A stretch of DNA of 64,000 nucleotides from Streptomyces griseorubiginosus (GTDB lineage Bacteria > Actinomycetota > Actinomycetes > Streptomycetales > Streptomycetaceae), in contig NZ_KQ948738.1 of the NCBI RefSeq assembly GCF_001514195.1, positions 149,207 to 213,206 on the forward strand, written 5' to 3'. How positions within the stretch are numbered: the first letter of the stretch is position 1; every line of letters begins with the position of its first letter. Below the pieces are notes generated by a model, which was given only the letters and a program-made list of their open reading frames with translations, was not told the origin of the DNA and made no database searches. The position numbers and the translations under genes are program-made. Shown here in pieces: positions 58,459 through 64,000 of the stretch.

Positions 58459-59538
58459 GTGAGTGCACTCTTCGAGCCCTTCACCCTGCGCGATGTGACG
58501 ATTCCGAACCGGGTGTGGATGCCGCCGATGTGCCAGTACTCGGCCGCTCCGGAGGGTCCCGAGACCGGCGCTCCGAACGACTGGCACTTCGCGCACTACG
58601 CGGCCCGCGCGGCAGGCGGGACGGGTCTGGTCCTCGTCGAGGCCACCGGGGTCAGCCCCGAGGGCCGCATCTCCCCCTACGACCTCGGCATCTGGAACGA
58701 CACCCAGGTCGAGGCGTTCCGTCGCATCACCCGCTTCCTGGTCTCCCAGGGCACGGTCCCGGGCATCCAGCTCGCCCACGCCGGCCGCAAGGCAGCCACC
58801 GACCAGCCCTGGAAGGGTGGTGCGCCCCTCACCCCGGACCACCTGGGGTGGCAGCCGCTGGGCCCGAGCCCGGTGGCCTTCGACGAGAAGCACCCGGTCC
58901 CGGCGGAACTGACGACCGCTCAGATCGCCTCGGTGGTGGGGCAGTTCGCGGACGCGGCCCGTCGCGCCCTGGCCGCCGGTTTCGAGGTCGCCGAGATCCA
59001 CGGCGCCCACGGCTATCTGATCGGCAACTTCCTCTCCCCGCACAGCAACCGGCGCACGGACGAGTACGGCGGCTCCTACGAGAACCGCACCCGCTTCGCA
59101 CTGGAGGTCGTCGACGCGGTGCGCGCGGTCTGGCCCGACGACAAGCCCCTCTTCTTCCGCATCTCGGCGACCGACTGGCTCACGGAGGGCGGCTGGACCC
59201 CGGACGACACCGTCCGCTTCGCCCGCGACCTCCAGGCGCACGGCATCGACCTCCTGGACGTCTCCAGCGGCGGCAACGCGTCCGGCGTCCGCATCCCGGT
59301 CGGCCCCGGCTACCAGGTTCCCTTCGCCGCCCGGGTCAAGGCCGAGACGACGCTGCCGGTGGCCGCGGTGGGCCTCATCACGGACGCCGAGCAGGCGGAG
59401 AAGATCCTCTCCAACGGCGAGGCGGACGCGGTCCTGCTGGGCCGTGAGCTGCTGCGCAACCCGTCCTGGGCCCGGCACGCGGCGCGCGAGCTGGGCGGGG
59501 ACGTCCACGTGCCGGACCAGTACCACCGCTCGGTCTGA
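58459..59538 (+). CDS. NADH:flavin oxidoreductase, old yellow enzyme (YqjM-like)
   Basis: 359-residue FMN enzyme of the thermophilic-like OYE class. PPMCQYSA (Cys about residue 24, which tunes the flavin), HAGRKAA, IHGAHGYLIGNFLSPHSNRRTDEYGGS (substrate His pair and phosphate contacts, about 174-200) and VGLITDAEQAEKIL with LGRELLRNP (FMN phosphate) are all seen. It reduces activated alkenes such as enones and may detoxify electrophiles. GTG 58459 has GGAG six bases upstream. ArsR control through the two palindromes just upstream is likely, a known pairing for this family. Confidence 0.94.
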   Translation: MSALFEPFTLRDVTIPNRVWMPPMCQYSAAPEGPETGAPNDWHFAHYAARAAGGTGLVLVEATGVSPEGRISPYDLGIWNDTQVEAFRRITRFLVSQGTVPGIQLAHAGRKAATDQPWKGGAPLTPDHLGWQPLGPSPVAFDEKHPVPAELTTAQIASVVGQFADAARRALAAGFEVAEIHGAHGYLIGNFLSPHSNRRTDEYGGSYENRTRFALEVVDAVRAVWPDDKPLFFRISATDWLTEGGWTPDDTVRFARDLQAHGIDLLDVSSGGNASGVRIPVGPGYQVPFAARVKAETTLPVAAVGLITDAEQAEKILSNGEADAVLLGRELLRNPSWARHAARELGGDVHVPDQYHRSV

Positions 59539-59569
59539 CACCGGACGTCCCGCGCGAGCCGTGCGGCGC

Positions 59570-60874
59570 TCAACCCGCCGCGCACGCCTTCCCGTTGAGC
59601 GTGAAGCCGCTCGGCGCCGCGCTGTCGCCGCCGTGGTTCGCCTGGTAGCCGATGCCCACGCTCATGTTCGGGGCGATCGTCCCGTTGTACGACACGTTCG
59701 TGGCGGTCACGGCCCCCGAACTCGGGGCGTACGTGGCGCCCCAGCCGCCGGTGATGGTCTGGCCGCCGGGCAGGGTGAAGGCGAGTCGCCAGCCGTTGAT
59801 CGTCGACGTGCCGGTGTTGGTGACGGTGACCGACGCCGTCAGACCGGTGTTCCAGGCGTTGGTCGTGACCGTCACCTTGCAGGCGCCGGGCTCGGGTTGG
59901 GGTACCGACCCACCGCCGTCCAGACCGAAGAAGGTCAGGGCGCGGGCGGCCATGCCCGCGCCGTAGGCGTTGTGGCCGACGCCCCGGAGACTGACGGCCT
60001 CCACGGGGGCGCGGTCACCGGTGGCGCCGTAGCGGGTGCGGGTCCAGCCGGAGACGGGCGAGTCGGTGGCCGCGGGCGTCTGACCGACGCCGAGGACGTT
60101 CGTCCACTGCTTGATCTCCTCGCCGAAGTTGGGGTAGCGCAGCACGTCGTCCTCGGTGCCGTGCCACACCTGCATGCGGGGCCGGGGCCCGGTCCAGCCG
60201 GGGTAGGCGGCGCGCACCAGGTTGCCCCACTCCTGCGGGGTACGGATGATCGTGCCGCCCGCGCAGGCGCTGTTCCACTCCGAGCCGTCCGTGGTCGCGA
60301 AGCAGCCGAAGGGGACGCCGGCGAAGGCCGCGCCCGCCGCGAAGACGTCCGGGTAGTCGCCGAGCAGGACGTTGGTCATCATCGCGCCGGAGGAGTTGCC
60401 GGTGGCGTAGATCCTGGCGGTGTCGGCGGAGTAGGTGCGGACCGTCCAGTCGATCATCGACTTGATGCCGACGGGATCGCTGCCGCCGCCTCGCTTCAGC
60501 GCCTGCGGCGAGGACACGTCGAAGCACTTGCTGGCGCGGGTGACCGAGGGATAGATCACGACGAAGCCGTGGGTGTCGGCCAGTCGGGCCCACTCGGTGC
60601 CGCTGTACATGGCCGGTCCTGAGCCCGTGCAGTAGTGCACGGCCACGACGACGGCTGGGTGCGGGGAGACGTCGGCCGGCACATACAGGTACATCTGGAG
60701 GTTGCTGGGGTTCGTGCCGAAGCCCGTCACCTCGGTGAGGGTCGCAGCCGGTACCGCCTCGGTGCGCGCCGAGGCGGTGGGTGTGCAGAGGAGAACCGCG
60801 GCGAGCAACGACAGCACGGCCGTCAACGCCGAACACAGCCGCCTCGTCGCGGAGTTGTGGGGGGTGGCGGACAC
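59570..60874 (-). CDS. Secreted CE1-like esterase (PHB depolymerase family) with CBM2
   Basis: 434-residue exported enzyme. A signal peptide (about residues 1-40, ending TASA) is followed by an alpha/beta-hydrolase domain: catalytic Ser in IYATGNSSGAMM (G-x-S-x-G, about 155-166), acidic region QVWHGTEDDVL, and His in LRGVGHNAYG. The domain is like PHB depolymerases and acetylxylan or feruloyl esterases. A Gly/Ser/Pro linker leads to a C-terminal CBM2 (about residues 330-434; CKVTVTTNAWNTGLTASVTV...GWGATYAP...CAAG) that binds cellulose or xylan. GTG 60874 is chosen. It is divergent from the pectate lyases; a CebR-like box at 60966 lies in its promoter region. Confidence 0.9.
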   Translation of the reverse strand: MSATPHNSATRRLCSALTAVLSLLAAVLLCTPTASARTEAVPAATLTEVTGFGTNPSNLQMYLYVPADVSPHPAVVVAVHYCTGSGPAMYSGTEWARLADTHGFVVIYPSVTRASKCFDVSSPQALKRGGGSDPVGIKSMIDWTVRTYSADTARIYATGNSSGAMMTNVLLGDYPDVFAAGAAFAGVPFGCFATTDGSEWNSACAGGTIIRTPQEWGNLVRAAYPGWTGPRPRMQVWHGTEDDVLRYPNFGEEIKQWTNVLGVGQTPAATDSPVSGWTRTRYGATGDRAPVEAVSLRGVGHNAYGAGMAARALTFFGLDGGGSVPQPEPGACKVTVTTNAWNTGLTASVTVTNTGTSTINGWRLAFTLPGGQTITGGWGATYAPSSGAVTATNVSYNGTIAPNMSVGIGYQANHGGDSAAPSGFTLNGKACAAG

Positions 60875-60965
60875 GTCGATGCCCCTTTCCTTCAGCGGGA
60901 TGATGGGGGGGGATCTCTCGGAAGGGAAGCGTCCGGCGTGCATCGTGGCATGCACATGGCCCCCA

Positions 60966-60979
60966 TGGAAGCGCTCCCA
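60966..60979. promoter_or_regulatory. CebR-like box TGGAAGCGCTCCCA
   Basis: Differs at one position from the well-known Streptomyces CebR operator (TGGGAGCGCTCCCA), which controls cellulose-utilisation genes. It sits 92 bp upstream of the esterase start in the 307-bp divergent region, which has no other gene. Control of the CBM2 esterase by CebR or a relative is inferred. Confidence 0.72.
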
Positions 60980-61010
60980 CACCTCGAAAGAATTCGCTCG
61001 ACGCAAGGCG

Positions 61011-61039
61011 TTGACTAGAAAGCGCTTGCCCCCTACCTT
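61011..61039 (+). promoter_or_regulatory. Promoter with LacI-type box for pectate lyase gene
   Basis: TTGACT (61011-61016), 17-bp spacer, TACCTT (61034-61039). AAGCGCTT (61020-61027) lies inside the spacer, so a LacI-family repressor could block transcription. It would leave a 5' untranslated region of about 135 nt before the ATG at 61182. Confidence 0.65.
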
Positions 61040-61181
61040 CCGTTCAGCGATGTGAACACTCTCGCGATATCCGACCCACCCATCGCACTCTGCATCACAC
61101 CTGCTGTTCAGCAGGTCGATTACTGATCACGTACATGTCCAACCTGGCTCCACGCAGGCACCACGAAGGGACGCACCCCGC

Positions 61182-62159
61182 ATGCGTACTCGCCCCCCAC
61201 GTACACACGCGCAAAGATCCGCTCTGGCCGCCGGTGCGGCCGCGCTCGCGACGGCGGCCGCGCTGGCCGTCCCGCAGCCGGCCGGGGCCGCCGAGACCTC
61301 CCCCATGGGTTTCGGCGCCGGAACCACCGGCGGCGGCAGCGCTTCGGCGGTCACCGTCTCGACCCTGGCCGCGTTCAAGACGGCCGTCACGGGCAGCACG
61401 GCGAAGGTCGTGAAGGTCAACGGCCTGATCCCACTGAGCGGCACGGTCGACGTCGGCTCCAACACCACGGTCCTGGGCGTCGGTTCGTCGTCCGGGTTCA
61501 CCGGTGGCGGGCTGCGGCTGAAGAAGGTCACGAACGTCGTCGTGCGCAACCTGAACATCAGCAAGCCCCTCGCGCCCGCCGACGGCATCGAGGTGCAGGC
61601 CTCGACCAAGGTCTGGATCGACCACAACTCCTTCTCGGCGGACCGCGATCACGACAAGGACTACTACGACGGTCTGCTGGACATCAATCACGCCTCTGAC
61701 AACGTCACGGTGTCCTGGAACACCTTCAAGGACCACTTCAAGGGCTCGCTCGTCGGCCACAGCGACAACAACGCGAGCGAGGACACCGGCCACCTGAAGG
61801 TGACGTACCACCACAACTGGTTCGACAACGTCAACTCGCGCATCCCCAGCCTGCGGTTCGGCACCGGGCACTTCTACGACAACTACGTCGTCGGCGCCGA
61901 GACCGCGGTGCACTCGCGGATGGGCGCCCAGATGCTCGTGGAGAACAACGTCTTCCGCGGTACCGCAGTCGCCGTCACCACGAACCGGAGCAGTGATGTC
62001 GACGGCTACGCCAACCTGCGCGGCAACGACCTCGGCGGAGCCGCCACCGAGATCTCCCGCGTCGGCACCTTCACCGCCGCGCCGTACGGCTACACCGCCG
62101 AACCCGCCTCCTCCGTCGTCGCCTCGGTGACCGGTGGCGCGGGCGCCGGAAAGCTCTGA
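61182..62159 (+). CDS. Secreted pectate lyase, PL1 family
   Basis: 325-residue exported polygalacturonate lyase. The signal peptide (about residues 1-36, ending AGAA) is followed by a parallel beta-helix. Signature residues are VWIDHNSFS (the conserved vWiDH, about 144-152), DGLLDINHASDNVTVSWNTF (about 163-182; Ca ligand Asp) and SRIPSLRFG (RxPxxR, catalytic Arg, about 222-230). It cleaves homogalacturonan with calcium. The LacI-boxed promoter at 61011 suggests pectin- or oligosaccharide-inducible expression. A PL3 lyase follows after 49 bp and is probably co-transcribed. Confidence 0.95.
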   Translation: MRTRPPRTHAQRSALAAGAAALATAAALAVPQPAGAAETSPMGFGAGTTGGGSASAVTVSTLAAFKTAVTGSTAKVVKVNGLIPLSGTVDVGSNTTVLGVGSSSGFTGGGLRLKKVTNVVVRNLNISKPLAPADGIEVQASTKVWIDHNSFSADRDHDKDYYDGLLDINHASDNVTVSWNTFKDHFKGSLVGHSDNNASEDTGHLKVTYHHNWFDNVNSRIPSLRFGTGHFYDNYVVGAETAVHSRMGAQMLVENNVFRGTAVAVTTNRSSDVDGYANLRGNDLGGAATEISRVGTFTAAPYGYTAEPASSVVASVTGGAGAGKL

Positions 62160-62208
62160 CCACCCACATCGCTCAACCGTCCACCCCTACGGAAGAAGGA
62201 CTCGGGAC

Positions 62209-63012
62209 ATGACTTCTTCGCCACCTCCCCGCGCGCGTACGCGTGCGCTGACCGGAGCCGCGGCCGCACTCGGCCTCTCGGTTGGCATGATCATGACCAT
62301 GCAGGCACCGACCGCGAGCGCCGCCACCTGGCCCTCCGCGAACGGCAGCCAGGCGGTCTCCTCGACCATCCAGCTGTCCGGCACCAAGGACTACGGGATG
62401 AAGCGCCTGTACGGCACCGGCGACCTGGGCAGCGGCAGCCAGGACGAGGACCAGGGGCCGATCCTGAACCTGGCCGCCGGAACCGTCCTCAAGAACGTCA
62501 TCATCGGGGCGCCCGCCGCCGACGGCATCCACTGCGCGGGCAGTTGCACGCTCCAGAACGTGTGGTGGGAGGACGTCGGCGAGGACGCGGCGACCTTCCG
62601 CGGCTCCTCGTCGTCCAACGTGTACACCGTCTCCGGCGGCGGCGCGCGGTCGGCCAGCGACAAGGTGTTCCAGTTCAACGGGGCCGGGACGCTCAACGTG
62701 TCGAACTTCGCGGTGCAGAACTTCGGCACCTTCGTGCGCTCCTGCGGCAACTGCTCGACGCAGTACAAGAGGACGATCAACCTCAACACCATCGAGGCGA
62801 CCTACTCCGGGAACAAGCTCGTCGGCATCAACACCAACTACGGCGACAGCGCGACCCTGAAGAAGATCACGATCGTCGGCGACTCAGGCAAGAAGATCGT
62901 CCCGTGCCAGAAGTACATCGGGAACAACACGGGCAAGGAGCCGACCACCAACGGCAAGGATCCTGACGGCACTTATTGCAAGTACACGACCTCCGACATC
63001 ACCTACAGGTAG
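62209..63012 (+). CDS. Secreted pectate lyase, PL3 family
   Basis: 267-residue exported lyase. The signal peptide ends near ASA (about residue 39). The mature part is the short beta-helix of PL3: DEDQGPILNLAAGTVLKNVIIGAPAADGIHCAGSCTLQNVWWEDVGEDAATF (about 78-128), with Asp/Lys catalytic and calcium-binding residues in VWWEDVGEDA and KVFQFNGAGT. Cysteine pairs (CAGSC, CGNC, CQK, YCKY) probably form disulfides. ATG 62209 has AAGAAGGA upstream. It complements the PL1 lyase in cleaving pectin. A hairpin terminator follows. Confidence 0.94.
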   Translation: MTSSPPPRARTRALTGAAAALGLSVGMIMTMQAPTASAATWPSANGSQAVSSTIQLSGTKDYGMKRLYGTGDLGSGSQDEDQGPILNLAAGTVLKNVIIGAPAADGIHCAGSCTLQNVWWEDVGEDAATFRGSSSSNVYTVSGGGARSASDKVFQFNGAGTLNVSNFAVQNFGTFVRSCGNCSTQYKRTINLNTIEATYSGNKLVGINTNYGDSATLKKITIVGDSGKKIVPCQKYIGNNTGKEPTTNGKDPDGTYCKYTTSDITYR

Positions 63013-63030
63013 TCCCGTCGGCAGGTGAAG

Positions 63031-63073
63031 GCGGCCGTACGGAGCGTCTCCGTCCGACGCTCCCTACGGCCGC
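63031..63073. terminator. Hairpin between PL3 gene and PaaX gene
   Basis: 17-bp arms (63031-63047 and 63057-63073) with one mismatch, in the 65-bp gap between two convergent genes. It could serve both strands. Confidence 0.85.
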
Positions 63074-63077
63074 CGCG

Positions 63078-63836
63078 TCAGAGACGCCGATCGCGCTGGG
63101 GGACGGTGTCCGCCAGCTCCCGCCGATAGGCCGCGTACGCGGACCGCAGCCGCTCCCCCGGCCAGTCCGGCGGCAGGAGCTCGGGCGGCAGGACCGGGTC
63201 GGCCAGCAGATGCCGTACGACCGCCGCGAACCCGGTGAGCCGGTCCGCGGGCCGTTCGGCGCGGGCGACATGGGCGAGCAGTGCCCGGGCGTCGGCCGCC
63301 CAGCCGTCGAGGGGCCACAACGCGGCGGCCAGTTCGGGCCCGGGGCGTTCGAGGCGGGCCGTGCAGCGCTGGGCGACCGCGTCGAGGTCCTCGGGGAGCC
63401 GTCGTAGCAGGTTGGCGGGGCGCAGCCAGACGCCCTCACGGAGTTCCGCGAGCCTGAGGGCGGTCAACCGGGCGCGCAGCTCGGCGCGTTCGGCCGGGCC
63501 ACGGCCCGTCGCGGTGATCACGACCATCTCCCAGTCGCCGCTCCACGCGCGCGTGGAGGGGTGCACGGCGTCGTCCTGGCGGCGCTGCCGCGCGAGCAGA
63601 CGGTCGCTGAGGCCGTAGACGGAGTCGACGCGCCGCAGGTCACCGGCGCCGACCATCCGGCTGAGCGCGGCACGCAGCGTGGAGCCGCCCACCCCGAACG
63701 GCTCCACCGCGCGGATCAGGTCCTTCACCGGCATCTCCGGTGGATGCGCGCCGAGCAGCAGGCTCAGCACGACCGACCGCGCGGAGAGCGGTCGCAGGTC
63801 CGCCTCACCGGGCTGCACCGACACGTTCCTAGGCAT
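63078..63836 (-). CDS. PaaX family transcriptional regulator
   Basis: 252-residue regulator of the PaaX type (phenylacetate/phenylacetyl-CoA repressor and relatives). The N-terminal winged helix is at about residues 17-75 (LSARSVVLSLLLGAHPPEMPVKDLIRAVEPFGVGGSTLRAALSRMVGAGDLRR). The central and C-terminal PaaX domains include WSGDWEMVVITATGRGPAERAELRARLTALR (about 98-128). ATG 63836 is chosen. It is divergent from an acyl-CoA dehydrogenase gene, and a long inverted repeat lies between them. It probably represses that gene in response to an acyl-CoA. Confidence 0.92.
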   Translation of the reverse strand: MPRNVSVQPGEADLRPLSARSVVLSLLLGAHPPEMPVKDLIRAVEPFGVGGSTLRAALSRMVGAGDLRRVDSVYGLSDRLLARQRRQDDAVHPSTRAWSGDWEMVVITATGRGPAERAELRARLTALRLAELREGVWLRPANLLRRLPEDLDAVAQRCTARLERPGPELAAALWPLDGWAADARALLAHVARAERPADRLTGFAAVVRHLLADPVLPPELLPPDWPGERLRSAYAAYRRELADTVPQRDRRL

Positions 63837-63855
63837 GGCCAGTCACTGTACGTCT

Positions 63856-63893
63856 TGTTGCACTATTGATACGACCGCAGGGCAAGTGCAACA
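63856..63893. promoter_or_regulatory. Divergent operator TGTTGCACT-N20-AGTGCAACA
   Basis: Perfect 9-bp arms (63856-63864 and 63885-63893) separated by 20 bp, filling the gap between the PaaX gene and the acyl-CoA dehydrogenase start. The two half-sites are almost three helix turns apart, as for a cooperative dimer pair. Confidence 0.8.
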
Positions 63894-64000
63894 TGGTCTC
63901 CATGGCCACCCCACCCGCGCTCGAAGCGTCCACCACCCACACCGTCACCAACCAGCCGCCGCCCCTCGCCCCCTACGACGCCTCCGCCGACCCCGCTCTG
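63893..64000 (+). CDS. Acyl-CoA dehydrogenase N-terminus (cut by window end)
   Basis: Only the first 36 codons are in the window. The reading ATHTVTNQPPPLAPYDASADPAL-like start (MVSMATPPALEASTTHTVTNQ) matches the N-terminus I know from Streptomyces AidB-like acyl-CoA dehydrogenases. ATG 63893 or the in-frame ATG 63902 could be the start. It is divergent from the PaaX regulator, consistent with an acyl-CoA-degrading enzyme under PaaX control. The assignment rests on a short segment. Confidence 0.6.
   Translation, partial: MVSMATPPALEASTTHTVTNQPPPLAPYDASADPAL

Overview
The window is a stretch of an actinobacterial chromosome, almost certainly Streptomyces. Base composition is very GC-rich with G/C at nearly every third codon position. 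Many genes start with GTG, and one gene carries a rare TTA codon. Several families typical of the genus are present: DUF6332, DUF6214, DUF6421 and DUF5134 proteins, a mycothiol-linked maleylpyruvate isomerase-like protein, a deazaflavin-dependent reductase, and many local TetR/MarR/LacI/ArsR/PaaX regulators. No tRNA, rRNA, CRISPR array, insertion sequence, prophage or biosynthetic cluster was seen. The gene content looks like ordinary metabolic chromosome.

Layout. 1-7.3 kb: two hypothetical genes, a TetR regulator, a DJ-1/PfpI protein divergent from a LysR regulator, a MPI-fold protein, and a MarR regulator divergent from a DHA2-type efflux pump. 7.3-14.8 kb: a NarL-type two-component system, a TetR (WHG) regulator divergent from a deazaflavin reductase with two matching operators, a geranylgeranyl-reductase-family flavoprotein, an M20 dipeptidase and a kinase-fold protein. 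14.7-20.7 kb: a five-gene ABC oligopeptide-type importer operon (permease, binding protein, permease, two ATPases). 21-28 kb: a TmrB-like/NUDIX fusion, a small secreted peptide, a 44-bp repeat array, a ROK kinase divergent from a LacI regulator, and a membrane Ser/Thr kinase. 28-35 kb: a citrate-lyase-like aldolase, a secreted EEP-family hydrolase with a TTA codon, etfA/etfB, a flavin reductase, membrane thioredoxin and DUF4395, and an acyltransferase. 35-43.9 kb: a B3/4-transglutaminase operon, acetyltransferases, a DUF6421-SDR-threonine aldolase operon, a glycerophosphodiesterase, and a diacylglycerol-kinase-family lipid kinase. 43.9-56.6 kb: a glycoside hydrolase, a MarR-FUSC operon, DUF5134, PAP2 phosphatase, HAD hydrolase, a TetR regulator, divergent LVIVD and DUF305 extracytoplasmic proteins, DUF6214, and an FprA-type ferredoxin reductase. 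56.6-64 kb: a xanthine/uracil permease, an ArsR regulator divergent from an old yellow enzyme, a plant-polysaccharide group (CBM2 esterase, PL1 and PL3 pectate lyases), and a PaaX-type regulator divergent from an acyl-CoA dehydrogenase cut by the window end.

How parts work together. Many regulators are divergent from one target gene and share an inverted-repeat operator that can be read directly. The secreted hydrolases at 59.6-63.0 kb form a pectin/hemicellulose module with LacI-type boxes. Redox genes (ETF, flavin reductase, FprA, thioredoxin, OYE, deazaflavin enzyme) are spread across the window rather than in one pathway.

The most unusual structural signal is at six places where the 3' end of a gene, including its stop codon, has been copied in tandem downstream (units of about 18, 20, 29, 33, 36 and 42 bp). 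Further intergenic arrays have 44-bp and 23-bp units. These do not look like known mobile elements. No clearly new multi-gene system was found. The TmrB-NUDIX fusion, the stop-codon arrays and the DUF6421 operon are the best candidates for follow-up.
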